49,419 nucleotides of DNA from Xenococcaceae cyanobacterium MO_188.B32 (GTDB lineage: Bacteria; Cyanobacteriota; Cyanobacteriia; Cyanobacteriales; Xenococcaceae): NCBI GenBank assembly GCA_030065635.1, contig JASJDJ010000021.1, forward strand, positions 1 to 49,419, written 5' to 3'. Under the pieces are notes generated by a model. It searched no databases and had not been told where the DNA came from. It worked only from the letters and a program-made list of their open reading frames with translations. A program made the translations under genes and the position numbers. This document shows, piece after piece, positions 35,365 to 44,173 of the stretch. Each line of letters opens with the position of its first letter. Positions within the stretch are counted from its first letter, which is position 1.

Positions 35365-35981
35365 GGGGAATTTAGAGTTCGGAGTTCGGATTTAAGTACT
35401 TAAGCAAAATTGTGTATACATTTGATTTTTCTGTTTCCTATTTCACCTAACATATTTCCTATCTTTATTTCTTTATTAGGACTGGGTAAGTTCCATCGAA
35501 AGGTGATGCAATTGTCTGGTTTTAAGTAGTAGGGACAAGCTCGACAGGGACAAAAACGAGGGAAAAGTGGACTACCGCTGTTTTGGGTCGTAAGCGGAAA
35601 TTGGCATCCAGTTATTTATTGGCGCTCGCCTTCGGCGCAGCTACGCTGACCGCCCTTTGGTTACGATTGTCTACTTTAGCCGATGCAACCAAGTTTTAGT
35701 CTCACCTCCACTAATTTGTAGGGACTACCTGAAAGCAAGCACTTTACACATAGTTTTCATCTTCTTATCTACCGTGTAAAATCTTATTCCCCAACTATTC
35801 CCCAAAAACGCGATCGCCAAAATAAAACCGTTTAGCATCAGTGGCTGGGCTTAACCACCGTCGTGATGGTATTGAGTAGACGGCAGTTATGGAACAAAAC
35901 TAGTTTAAGGGGGTGATAGACTAACTCAACCAGGTCAAGCTCCAGGAGCATCAGTACGGGGTTGGTACAAAAACACTAAAT
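35365..35981. other. 617-bp intergenic region with repeat debris
   Basis: Contains a palindromic G/C-rich repeat GGCGCTCGCCTTCGGCGC near 35620 followed by AGCTACGCTGACCGCC. Another G/C-rich repeat-like block, different in sequence but ending in the same GCTGACCG, occurs near 46455-46485. Near 35840-35930 a short plus-strand frame (WLGLTTVVMVLSRRQLWNKT) may be degenerate coding DNA. No intact gene. Confidence 0.5.
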
Positions 35982-36110
35982 TCTAGAACACCGATTCAGT
36001 AATACCAAAAACTACTTTTTTGGATATTCAGACAACGAAATTTCGGCTTTTGAGAACTCCCGTAATCTCAGATCTGGACTGGATTCTGAATACTGAATCG
36101 GTGTTCTAGA
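35982..36110. repeat. 129-bp element with perfect 20-bp terminal inverted repeats
   Basis: Left end 35982-36001 (TCTAGAACACCGATTCAGTA) and right end 36091-36110 are exact reverse complements. The 89-bp interior has no open frame of note. No target duplication is obvious. It has the form of a miniature inverted-repeat element mobilised by a transposase elsewhere. Confidence 0.75.
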
Positions 36111-36227
36111 GCGTCGGTTCAGGGCAGAGCCTGAATTGTTCAGTCAAATTTTAGACCAGGTTTCAGCAATTTGAGAACTCGATTAAGATGCGATTACCCT
36201 TGGGTTTTAAGTGCTTTACTCTGTATT

Positions 36228-37658
36228 CTAAGACTCAGGCTTGGCTTTAGGTTTGGGAACGGGTTTGGGTTTTGGCGGTGGGTTACGAGGGACTGCTTGC
36301 AATTTCGGTAAACTCGAAATTGCGTAATATAGTTGTTCGGCTACTACTTTGTTAGCTTCATCAGTAAGATGAATTGCATCGATAAAACTCGGAGTAGGAT
36401 ATTTATCGCTAAGATTGTATAAACTAATTGCCTTGACATTGTGGGGAAAAATTTTGCTCAGTTGTCGATCCGCAGCAATAAATTGAGGATAACTATCTTT
36501 TACTTTTTGCAAATAGTCTCTACCCAATTGTGTAGCGATCGCGCCTTCTGCTTCTGATAATTTACTAGCATCGCGACCAGTAAATTCGGGTTGGTTGGCA
36601 ATAATTAAAGGGATACGCGCCCCTGCCGATAAACTAACTATTTGTTTATGATGTTGCAAATAACGCTCTACACGACGTTCTAATTCTGTCTCATCTTCTG
36701 GTAAATATCGATCGAGATTATCTAGTTGTTCCTCCAACAAAAAAGTTTCCCTATCTTCCTCAGATTGGGATGTAAGCACATTATCTTGAATTATTCTGAC
36801 TACATGACTATAGTTTCGCAACGGTTGAATTAATTGACTTACATATCCTTTAAACCCTGGAGTATTATTGCCGATCGACCCATCTAACTGAGGAATTTCT
36901 GTAGCTTTTGACTCACTATCGAGCATTAAATCGGGATAGCCATCAAGAACGATGATTAAATCGGGTTTGTAGGGTAAAACCGACAGGGCTACTTGTGCCA
37001 ATTCATTACCAGAAGCATAGCCTGGAACACCAGCATTAATAACTCGATATTTCCCCGATTTTAACTTGGGGTATTTAGCCAAAGCTTTTTTAACATTGTC
37101 CTCGTTATAGGGGAGAACATTGGGACGATAAAGATTAGGAGAGCTTTTTTGTTTTGCTAAACGTTGTGCCAATCTTGCTTCTAATAGTTCGCTAATGGTA
37201 GCCTCGTTACTACTGTTGCCATAACCAAAAGCAGTAGAGTTCCCTAAGAGAAAAATTCTAATCTCATCAGCAGGTTTAGCCAAAGGAAGAGGCTCGCTAT
37301 CGCGAAAACCCTGTTCGTTAATTTGCCAATATTCATTTTTTTGTCCGCCCACTAATTGATAACCTACAGATAAGCTACGTCGAGCAAGAAGGTTTTCTCT
37401 CTGGTCTAAATTTTCGTAGGGTTGTTCGTCTTCATTGACAAAGTTAAGTTGATATGCGGAAATTAGATCGGGTTCAGCTAAAGTTTGCTTCAATTCTCCT
37501 TTTGAATCCGAAAGATCGAGAAAAATGCGAGTTAATAGCTCAATAACAAGTAAAAATAAGGAAAAAGATACAATTAGCGACAATGGGGAAAATTGCCGAT
37601 AGCGTCTGGGCTTGCGCTTAGAAAAAATAAGACGTTCACGAGGACGAGATTTAAACAT
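36228..37658 (-). CDS. membrane-anchored SGNH/GDSL-type hydrolase
   Basis: 476 residues from the ATG at 37658 (a longer frame begins at 37730). One N-terminal membrane helix (about 25-48 of this form, SLIVSFSLFLLVIELLTRIF) puts the rest outside the cytoplasm. The SGNH features are block I FLLGNSTAFGYG with the nucleophile Ser, and DAIHLTDEAN near the end with the catalytic D-x-x-H. The tail is a Pro/Lys repeat (PPPKPKPVPKPKAKPES). Such proteins often remove or transfer acyl groups on cell-surface polysaccharides. The substrate is unknown. It is divergent from the phosphatase gene. Confidence 0.8.
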   Translation of the reverse strand: MFKSRPRERLIFSKRKPRRYRQFSPLSLIVSFSLFLLVIELLTRIFLDLSDSKGELKQTLAEPDLISAYQLNFVNEDEQPYENLDQRENLLARRSLSVGYQLVGGQKNEYWQINEQGFRDSEPLPLAKPADEIRIFLLGNSTAFGYGNSSNEATISELLEARLAQRLAKQKSSPNLYRPNVLPYNEDNVKKALAKYPKLKSGKYRVINAGVPGYASGNELAQVALSVLPYKPDLIIVLDGYPDLMLDSESKATEIPQLDGSIGNNTPGFKGYVSQLIQPLRNYSHVVRIIQDNVLTSQSEEDRETFLLEEQLDNLDRYLPEDETELERRVERYLQHHKQIVSLSAGARIPLIIANQPEFTGRDASKLSEAEGAIATQLGRDYLQKVKDSYPQFIAADRQLSKIFPHNVKAISLYNLSDKYPTPSFIDAIHLTDEANKVVAEQLYYAISSLPKLQAVPRNPPPKPKPVPKPKAKPES

Positions 37659-37801
37659 AGATTGCTTTGGGCTACATATTATAAATAGTAATTGATATAT
37701 ATTAAGAGAAAAAGATTTGATGCTTCTCAACTCTGTGATACATTGACTCTGACTACTTAAAGTTGAGTGTAACTAAAAAATTTAAGAATTTTTAATTTTT
37801 T

Positions 37802-38293
37802 ATGGCTTACAAATTATTATTCGTTTGTCTGGGTAATATCTGTCGTTCTCCATCAGCAGAGAATATCATGAATCATTTAATTAAAGAAGCTGGTTTAGAA
37901 GACAAAATTATTTGTGATTCAGCAGGAACATCTAGTTATCATATCGGTGCCCCTCCAGACCGTCGTATGAGTGCAGCAGCAGCTAAAAGGGGCATACAAC
38001 TTAAAGGTAATGCTCGCAAATTACAAGTATCCGATCTAGTTAATTTCGATCTTATTTTAGCTATGGATCGAGAAAATTATCGTGATATTCTTTATCTCGA
38101 TCGCGAAGGTAAATATGAAGATAAAGTTACTTTAATTTGTAATTTTGCTAACAATCACTCGGAAAAAGAAGTACCCGATCCCTATTATGGCGGTCAAGAA
38201 GGTTTCGATAAAGTTATCGATTTACTATTAGATAGTTGTGAGGGTTTACTAGAACATATAGTCACTTCTGAAGTCGATCGAGCTCGACAATAA
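37802..38293 (+). CDS. low-molecular-weight protein-tyrosine phosphatase
   Basis: 163 residues. The P-loop C9-x5-R15 followed by S (CLGNICRSPSAE) is the catalytic signature; the general-acid Asp lies in VPDPYYGG near residue 125. Full length for the family. It dephosphorylates tyrosine residues. Cyanobacterial members are placed near exopolysaccharide functions and may act on BY-kinases such as Wzc homologues, but no BY-kinase is in this window. ATG 37802. Confidence 0.92.
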   Translation: MAYKLLFVCLGNICRSPSAENIMNHLIKEAGLEDKIICDSAGTSSYHIGAPPDRRMSAAAAKRGIQLKGNARKLQVSDLVNFDLILAMDRENYRDILYLDREGKYEDKVTLICNFANNHSEKEVPDPYYGGQEGFDKVIDLLLDSCEGLLEHIVTSEVDRARQ

Positions 38294-38396
38294 CAGAACT
38301 AATGACAATTCAAGAATTTTGCCAATTATTGTAGAAAAGCGATCGCGCCTTGCCAATTCTGACAAGCTACACTAAATCATAGTAGTTAAAATAAAT

Positions 38397-38579
38397 ATGG
38401 GAATGCCCACTGTCGAACAACTACAAAGTTTATATCGTGTTAGCTATCAACTTACATTTACGATGCTTCAACCCATCCACTTAATCTGTATAGATCGAAG
38501 AACAAAAAACTTATATATTTTAGCTGGATATGAAGAAGAACTTGAATTTCAAATTAAGCTAAATGGGGAGGTAATTTAG
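38397..38579 (+). CDS. DUF6888-like small protein
   Basis: 60 residues: SLYRVSYQLTFTMLQPIHLI, then DRRTKNLYILAGYEEELEF. The pattern (helix, P-I-x-L-I, D-x-R-x-x-x-I-YILAG) matches the small cyanobacterial DUF6888 family as I know it. Its stop overlaps the GTG of the next gene by one base (TAGTG), so the two are translationally coupled, as in two-gene toxin-antitoxin systems. Function unknown; the toxin-antitoxin role is inference from architecture. Confidence 0.6.
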   Translation: MGMPTVEQLQSLYRVSYQLTFTMLQPIHLICIDRRTKNLYILAGYEEELEFQIKLNGEVI

Positions 38580-38791
38580 TGAGTCAAATAAATTATGAAA
38601 ATATGACTGATGCTGAATTAAAACAGTATTTTCTTAAGCATCGTAATAATAAGTCTGCGCTTCAAGCATATTTAGACCGTCTTAATCAAAATCCTAGAGA
38701 AGTTATTGCTAATCCTAACGATTCTAATTTTGATGAGAAAATCCAAGCAGCAATTCTTAAAAAGCTACAAAATAAAGAAATATCTAATTGA
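38579..38791 (+). CDS. DUF6887-like small protein
   Basis: 70 residues from GTG 38579: NYENMTDAELKQYFLKHRNN, then KSALQAYLDRLNQNPREVI. The motif M-T-x-x-E-L-x-x-Y-x-L-x-H-R-x-x-x-x-A-x-x-x-Y-x-D-R is that of the cyanobacterial DUF6887 family, usually encoded right beside a DUF6888 gene. Helical and charged, fitting an antitoxin-like partner. No DNA-binding motif is obvious. Confidence 0.65.
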   Translation: MSQINYENMTDAELKQYFLKHRNNKSALQAYLDRLNQNPREVIANPNDSNFDEKIQAAILKKLQNKEISN

Positions 38792-39200
38792 TTTTGTTTA
38801 GACTAGCGCGATCGCGCCTTGCTAATACTTCCAGGTTACAATTACAAAAAAAGCTTAAAAAGAAGAATTTATTAATAGCTTATAAAAATACAAGTATATT
38901 AGTGTTTTAATCGCCGAAGCGGAGAGCCATTTTTTCGGAACGCTCGCGCCTCTCTAATCTTTTCAAGCTACAGTTATTAAATGTCATTTCTCTTATAAAT
39001 AAAATTCATAAAACTAATGATTATTCGAGCAGTTATTGAAGACAATTGCATTAATTAATTTAATTTATCCAAACAAAATTTCTATCAATTTATTACGGCT
39101 TAATTTATGATGTTCACTAATTCCTCTAAGAATGGCATTAAGAGTAGGTTAGTAGTTACTATATATTTAGATAAATGTAAATTATCGACAAGTAATAAAT
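38792..39200. other. 409-bp intergenic region with two repeat copies
   Basis: Holds copies B and C of the HIP1-containing repeat plus the imperfect G/C-rich hairpin CCGAAGCGGAGAGCC...GGAACGCTCGCG near 38913-38948. The rest is A/T-rich, and the promoter of the DUF433 pair should lie near 39130-39200. No gene. Confidence 0.5.
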
Positions 39201-39578
39201 ATGGCTAATGTTTCAAACAAACAGTCAGAAATTATTCGTACAGAGAGGGGATTAACCATTTCAGGAACTCGAATTACCCTTTATGATGTGATGGATTTTC
39301 TCAAAGTTGAATATCCACCAAGGCTGATTCGCGATAAATTTAACCTCACAGATCGACAAATTAATGCTGCTTTATTTTATATTGAAGCCAATCGCTCTGA
39401 GGTAGAAATTGAATATCAAGAAGTTCTAAAAACTAGAGAAGAAATCCGTCAGTATTGGGAAGAACGTAACCAAGAACATTTTGCTCGCATTACCAAAACA
39501 CCTCGCCAACCCGAACAAGAAGAACTCTGGAAAAAACTCGAAGAACAAAAAGCCAGACATATAAGTACCATTTTATGA
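39201..39578 (+). CDS. DUF433-domain antitoxin-like protein
   Basis: 125 residues. IIRTERGLTISGTRITLYDV is the DUF433 start (winged-helix-like, VapB54-type antitoxins), followed by YPPRLIRDKFNLTDRQINAA and a charged helical tail that would hold the toxin (YWEERNQEHFARI). Its stop overlaps the start of the next gene (ATGA at 39575-39578). Role: probable antitoxin and autorepressor. Confidence 0.8.
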   Translation: MANVSNKQSEIIRTERGLTISGTRITLYDVMDFLKVEYPPRLIRDKFNLTDRQINAALFYIEANRSEVEIEYQEVLKTREEIRQYWEERNQEHFARITKTPRQPEQEELWKKLEEQKARHISTIL

Positions 39579-39967
39579 ACTTCTTGGTTGATTACAATCT
39601 TGACGGATATGCTCCTGTATTTCTCGGTATCATAGCTAAAAATGGTTGGTTTGAGCTTCTGACTATTCATTTTGTTACTTTTAAAGAAGCTGGGTTATCT
39701 ATGGATATCAGCGATCGCATTTTATGGTGTTTTGCCGAATCAAACCAGATGATAATCTTGACAGCTAACCGCAACATGAAAGGAAAAGACTCATTAGAGC
39801 AAATAATAAGAGAAGAAAACACAGTATCTTCATTACCTGTTGTGACTATTAGTGATATCAAACGTCTTGATGAGTTTAATTATCGAGAAAGATGTGTAGA
39901 TTGTATGATTGAGATAGTCCTCGATATTGAGAACTACAAAGGAGTAGGTCGATTATTTATTCCTTGA
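39575..39967 (+). CDS. PIN-like (Mut7-C/DUF5615-type) toxin candidate
   Basis: 130 residues: MNFLVDYNLDGYAPVFLGII, then SDRILWCFAESNQMIILTAN and RNMKGKDSLEQIIREENT. The early Asp (VDYNLDG) and the ILTANRN segment are the PIN-like acidic-site pattern. The same family is often mislabelled as an ACP S-malonyltransferase in cyanobacterial genomes. Coupled by a 4-base overlap to the DUF433 gene, so the pair is a likely type II toxin-antitoxin system with an RNase toxin (inferred). Confidence 0.75.
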   Translation: MNFLVDYNLDGYAPVFLGIIAKNGWFELLTIHFVTFKEAGLSMDISDRILWCFAESNQMIILTANRNMKGKDSLEQIIREENTVSSLPVVTISDIKRLDEFNYRERCVDCMIEIVLDIENYKGVGRLFIP

Positions 39968-40079
39968 TGCTGTCAATATGTGCTTAGTTTCGGTTATCCC
40001 AACATCACCTTGACTGTCTCATCCCTTAAGATCGCGTTACGGTAAAGAGATATAACTATTTATCTGCAATATCTCATTT

Positions 40080-42167
40080 ATGACGAACGCAACCATTACA
40101 GAAAATCCCTTATTAATCGGAAAAGGCTTACCTCCCTTTGATAAAATCGAACCATCTCATGTAGTTCCCGCCATGACAGAACTACTGAAGCAATTAGAAA
40201 CAGATTTAACTAATCTCGAAAAGGATGTAACCCCGACTTGGGAAGGTTTAGTCGAACCCCTGACAACAATGGAAGAGAAATTAGGCTGGAGTTGGGGTAT
40301 GGTCGGACATTTGATGGGTGTAAAAAATAGTCCCGAACTTCGGGAAGCCTACGAAAAAATCCAACCAGAGGTGGTGAAATTTTACAACAAAGTTTCTCAA
40401 AGCAAGCCTCTTTACGAAGCTTTTAAAGAGTTGCGTCATAGTGCAGACTGGGATACATTTGAACCAGCACAACAGCGCATTATCGAATCTTCCCTTAGAG
40501 ATTTTGAACTGTCTGGAGTTGGTTTAGAAGGAGAAACTAAAGAGAGATTTAACCAGATACAGTTAGAGTTAGCAGAACTTTCCACTAAGTTTTCTAATAA
40601 TGTTCTCGATGCCACTAAAGCTTTTAAATTAAAATTAACTGATAAACAAGCTGTAGATGGTTTACCCGACAGTGCTTTAAGTTTAATGGCGCAAACTGCT
40701 AAGGCTGAGGGAGAAGAAGATGCTACCCCTGAAAATGGTCCTTGGGTGGTTACTTTGGATTATCCTAGCTATATCCCTTTTATGAAATATGCAACCAGTA
40801 GCGAGTTACGGGAAAAACTCTACAAGGCTTTCATCTCTCGCGCTTCTGATGGTGAATTAAATAATAAAGCTAATATCGATCGCATTTTAGAGTTAAGAAG
40901 GGAAAAAGCGAATATCCTTGGTTTTGATACTTTTGCCGAACTCAGTTTAGCTCGTAAAATGGCTCCTAGTGTAGAAGCAGTAGAAAAACTGTCGAAAGAA
41001 TTGCGAGTTGCTGCTTATGATGCTGCGATCGAAGAATTTGAAGAATTAAAAGCTTTTGCTGGTAAAGACGATCTCAAACATTGGGATACTACTTACTGGG
41101 CAGAAAAACAAAAAGAAGCTAAATTCGAGTTTAACGAAGAAGAATTACGCCCCTATTTTCCTTTACCTCAAGTTTTAGACGGTTTATTCGGTTTAGCCAA
41201 GCGTCTCTTCGGGGTGACTATTACTCCTGCTGATGGACAAGCACCAGTATGGCATGAAGATGTACGCTACTTCCAGATTAACAACGAACAAGGAGATGCG
41301 ATCGCCCACTTCTATTTAGATCCTTATTCTCGTCCTGCGGAAAAACGCGGTGGTGCTTGGATGAATGACTGCATTGGTAGGGCAAAAATGACTGTTGAGG
41401 ATAAAACTACTATTCGTTTGCCTGTCGCTTATTTAATTTGCAATCAAACCCCACCTGTAGGCGATAAGCCCAGTTTAATGACTTTTATGGAAGTAAATAC
41501 TCTCTTCCACGAATTCGGTCATGGTTTACAGCATATGCTCACTAATGTAGATTACGTAGGTGCAGCCGGTATAAATAATGTCGAATGGGATGCGGTTGAA
41601 TTACCAAGTCAATTTATGGAAAACTGGTGTTACGATCGCCCTACCCTTTTCGGTATGGCAAAACACTACGAAACTGGCGAGACTTTACCCGAAGAATATT
41701 ATCAAAAACTTCTGGCTGCCAAGAACTATATGAGTGGTTCGGCAATGCTGCGTCAGTTACACTTCGGCTTAGTAGATATCGAACTACATCATCGCTATCA
41801 ACCGGGCGGAGAAGAAACTCCCAATGATGTGCGCGATCGAATTGCGGAAAATACTACTGTTTTAAAACCCTTACCTGAAGACAATTTCTTGTGTTCTTTT
41901 GGACATATTTTTGCTGGGGGTTATGCAGCAGGTTACTACAGTTATAAATGGGCGGAAGTCTTAAGTGCAGATGCGTTTGCAGCGTTTGAAGAGGTAGGCT
42001 TAGAAAATGAATCTGCCATTGCTACTGTAGGTAAAAAATATCGCAACACTATCCTATCTTTAGGTGGTAGTTTACATCCTATGGAAGTATTCAAACAATT
42101 CCGAGGACGGGAACCTCAAACCGAGCCATTATTAAGACATAGTGGGTTATTAGCAACTGCATCGTAA
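40080..42167 (+). CDS. prlC: M3-family oligopeptidase A
   Basis: 695 residues, the normal length of the M3 family. The zinc site is HEFGH at 477-481, with the third ligand Glu507 in AVELPSQFMENW. It also has MNDCIGRAK and the C-terminal GHIFAGGYAAGYYSYKWAEV. A cytosolic metallopeptidase that degrades short peptides, including cleaved signal peptides. ATG 40080 fits the family N-terminus (NPLLIGKGLPPFDKIEP). It stands alone, followed by a terminator-like hairpin. Confidence 0.95.
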   Translation: MTNATITENPLLIGKGLPPFDKIEPSHVVPAMTELLKQLETDLTNLEKDVTPTWEGLVEPLTTMEEKLGWSWGMVGHLMGVKNSPELREAYEKIQPEVVKFYNKVSQSKPLYEAFKELRHSADWDTFEPAQQRIIESSLRDFELSGVGLEGETKERFNQIQLELAELSTKFSNNVLDATKAFKLKLTDKQAVDGLPDSALSLMAQTAKAEGEEDATPENGPWVVTLDYPSYIPFMKYATSSELREKLYKAFISRASDGELNNKANIDRILELRREKANILGFDTFAELSLARKMAPSVEAVEKLSKELRVAAYDAAIEEFEELKAFAGKDDLKHWDTTYWAEKQKEAKFEFNEEELRPYFPLPQVLDGLFGLAKRLFGVTITPADGQAPVWHEDVRYFQINNEQGDAIAHFYLDPYSRPAEKRGGAWMNDCIGRAKMTVEDKTTIRLPVAYLICNQTPPVGDKPSLMTFMEVNTLFHEFGHGLQHMLTNVDYVGAAGINNVEWDAVELPSQFMENWCYDRPTLFGMAKHYETGETLPEEYYQKLLAAKNYMSGSAMLRQLHFGLVDIELHHRYQPGGEETPNDVRDRIAENTTVLKPLPEDNFLCSFGHIFAGGYAAGYYSYKWAEVLSADAFAAFEEVGLENESAIATVGKKYRNTILSLGGSLHPMEVFKQFRGREPQTEPLLRHSGLLATAS

Positions 42168-42175
42168 ACCCTTAG

Positions 42176-42194
42176 GGGCGCAAGGCTTGCGCCC
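42176..42194 (+). terminator. intrinsic terminator-like hairpin after prlC
   Basis: GGGCGCAA (42176-42183) pairs with TTGCGCCC (42187-42194) across a 3-base loop, and AAATTAAATTTAATTTTT follows. It lies 9 bp after the prlC stop. Weaker hairpins (CTGGAGTTTAG/CTAAATTCCAG) follow before the convergent gene. Confidence 0.65.
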
Positions 42195-42262
42195 AAATTA
42201 AATTTAATTTTTAAAATTACTGGAGTTTAGACTAAATTCCAGTTTAGATCGGCAACGCCGAT

Positions 42263-42877
42263 TTAGGTAAAGCTTTTTTTCATTTCTCTTTCATACTTAG
42301 GAATGCAAGGACTACCCCAAGCTACTTGTTGATTGGGAATATCCCGAAAAACACTACTTCTAGCCCCAATTACTGCATTATCTCCAATCATAATTCCTGG
42401 AGCAATAAAACAATCTGTTGCTACCCAAGCCCCATTCCCAATTTTAATAGGAGCGGTAATTAAGCTGAAGGCTTCATCTTGAAAGTCATGGCTGGCAGTA
42501 CAAAGATAAGATTTTTGGGAAATCACACAGTGAGAACCGATTTGAATACGATCGATACTATAAAAAACAACATTATCCCCAATCCAACTATAATCGCCAA
42601 TTTCTACTTTCCAAGGGTAGGTAAAACGAGCAGTAGGACGAATTACTACCTTTTTACCTATTTTTGCGCCAAATAAACGGAGTAGCCAGCAACGAAAAAA
42701 ATTAAAATTATGTAGGCTCAAAGGAAAAGCGATCGCTTGTACCAGCCACCAGACTAGAATAAACCAATTTGGTCTTCCTCGATCGAAATTAGACTGAGTG
42801 TATTTACTTAAATCTACTAATGGTTTATGAGCAAAAATCGAGGTAGATTCAACAACTTTATCAATTTCCGTTGTCAT
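42263..42877 (-). CDS. hpsU: WcaF-like polysaccharide acetyltransferase (HpsU-type)
   Basis: 204 residues. After an N-terminal segment with a hydrophobic helix (WFILVWWLVQAIAFPLSL) comes a left-handed beta-helix of hexapeptide repeats (IGKKVVIRPTARFTYPWKVE, then IGDYSWIGDNVVF and IGNGAWVATDCFIAPGIMIG), with the catalytic His in ASHD. It acetylates sugars of extracellular polysaccharide. The HpsU name is by resemblance to the hormogonium-polysaccharide acetyltransferase; WcaF is the enteric relative. A glycosyltransferase gene lies upstream on the same strand. Confidence 0.8.
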   Translation of the reverse strand: MTTEIDKVVESTSIFAHKPLVDLSKYTQSNFDRGRPNWFILVWWLVQAIAFPLSLHNFNFFRCWLLRLFGAKIGKKVVIRPTARFTYPWKVEIGDYSWIGDNVVFYSIDRIQIGSHCVISQKSYLCTASHDFQDEAFSLITAPIKIGNGAWVATDCFIAPGIMIGDNAVIGARSSVFRDIPNQQVAWGSPCIPKYEREMKKSFT

Positions 42878-42940
42878 TTAATATTTGCAGTATTTGTTGC
42901 TTGTGATTTTTTTTCTATGCTGTTACTTATTAACTAATGA

Positions 42941-42986
42941 AGAGAATATTCTTCAAATTCAATAGAGAATATTCTTCAAATTCAAT
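42941..42986. repeat. two tandem copies of a 23-bp unit
   Basis: AGAGAATATTCTTCAAATTC plus AAT at 42941-42963 is repeated exactly at 42964-42986. Each copy contains the palindrome AGAATATTCT. It lies 65-110 bp upstream of the acetyltransferase start, where a regulator could bind. Confidence 0.8.
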
Positions 42987-43102
42987 AGTTCTCAGCTATT
43001 AGCTATCAGCTTAAGTTAACTGTTAGCTGCAAAAGTAAACAATAGATATTTTTGAGCGGGCTTCTGCCTGACTCGGTGAATTCTGCCGAATTCTGTAATC
43101 CC

Positions 43103-44050
43103 TTACAATTTCACCGTTTCCGATACGGGATTTGGAGTTTTAACTGGCTGTTTACTCTGATTTAATTGACCTCCAAATTCACGTAGTTCGTATAGTTTGA
43201 CTCCAATTTGATATTCATACTGACTTAATAGACGAGCATAAATATATCCTGGAATACCGTCCAAAAAACCGAGACGAATAAAATAAAACAGAATAAATCT
43301 TAGTATTGGTTTAAAAGGTAATCTGACCCAGATTTTTTTAAGGAAACGTTTTCTTTGAACTGCGTCACCAAATAAATTAGCTTTAATAGTGGTGCTATTG
43401 TCTTCTCCTGAAAGCAGATTGTAATAAACACGAGCTTCCCAATTAGAATAGCGATTGTGTCTGGCTAACCACTGATAAATATCTCTAAAGTCAATATGGA
43501 GCATATCTTCCTTCAGATAGCCTACTTGTCCTTGCAAGATAACGTGTTCGTGAACTTCATTATCTCCTGTATTGGGAATATCTTCCGTCTGGAGGTTTTC
43601 ATAACGACCTAATTGGTGTTTAAACAAGCGCAAATTCCAATCGGGATATTTACCTCCATAACGAATCCATTTGCCTAGAAAAAATACCTTGCGATTGAGA
43701 TAATAACCATCATATTCAGGATTGGCGATCGCCATAGCAATTTCATCCCACAATTGGGGGGTAATTCTTTCATCACAATCCACAATTAAGACCCAGTCGT
43801 TACGAAAAGGTAAATTTTCTAAAGACCAATTCTTTTTCTTAGGCCAGCGACCATTAAAATGAAACTGAACAACTTTTGCTCCATAGCTTTCGGCAATTTC
43901 TATCGAGCGGTCTTCACTTTGAGAATCGACCATAATAATTTCATCAGCCCTAGCAACACTTTCGAGACAGGCTGGCAGATTTAATTCTTCGTTTTTAGCA
44001 GGAATTAGTACTGAGACTGGAATTCTGTTCTGTGTAGACATTATGCTCAT
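43103..44050 (-). CDS. family 2 glycosyltransferase
   Basis: 315 residues, GT-A fold: PVSVLIPAKNEELNLPACLE start, VDSQSEDRS, and the metal-binding D91-x-D93 in VDCDERITP, then GGKYPDWNLRLFKHQLGRYE. This resembles the WaaE/LgtF-type or cyanobacterial exopolysaccharide GT2 enzymes. The start may also be M4 (44041). With the hpsU-like gene downstream on the same strand it probably serves one extracellular polysaccharide. Donor and acceptor sugars are unknown. Confidence 0.85.
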   Translation of the reverse strand: MSIMSTQNRIPVSVLIPAKNEELNLPACLESVARADEIIMVDSQSEDRSIEIAESYGAKVVQFHFNGRWPKKKNWSLENLPFRNDWVLIVDCDERITPQLWDEIAMAIANPEYDGYYLNRKVFFLGKWIRYGGKYPDWNLRLFKHQLGRYENLQTEDIPNTGDNEVHEHVILQGQVGYLKEDMLHIDFRDIYQWLARHNRYSNWEARVYYNLLSGEDNSTTIKANLFGDAVQRKRFLKKIWVRLPFKPILRFILFYFIRLGFLDGIPGYIYARLLSQYEYQIGVKLYELREFGGQLNQSKQPVKTPNPVSETVKL

Positions 44051-44173
44051 GTAGCCATAATTGATATATGTATGATTTAAGTCAAAAACCTAAAAGATTA
44101 ATTGAGATACATCATCCTAAATAACGTTAACATCGACTCTAAAAAAGAACAAAATCGAGATATTATTTATTTT

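Larger units (their letters stand above)
38339..38972. repeat. three degenerate copies of a ~33-bp HIP1-containing repeat
   Basis: Copy A 38339-38371 (GCGATCGCGCCTTGCCAATT...ACAAGCTACA), copy B 38808-38840 (GCGATCGCGCCTTGCTAATA...CCAGGTTACA) and copy C 38941-38972 (CGCTCGCGCCTCTCTAATCT...CAAGCTACA). A and B flank the DUF6888/DUF6887-like pair; C lies before the DUF433 pair. Confidence 0.6.

Noticed and set aside
35840-35930. Short plus-strand frame WLGLTTVVMVLSRRQLWNKT as a transposase relic
   Set aside because: Only about 25 residues with stops on both sides; no catalytic motif to tie it to a transposase family.
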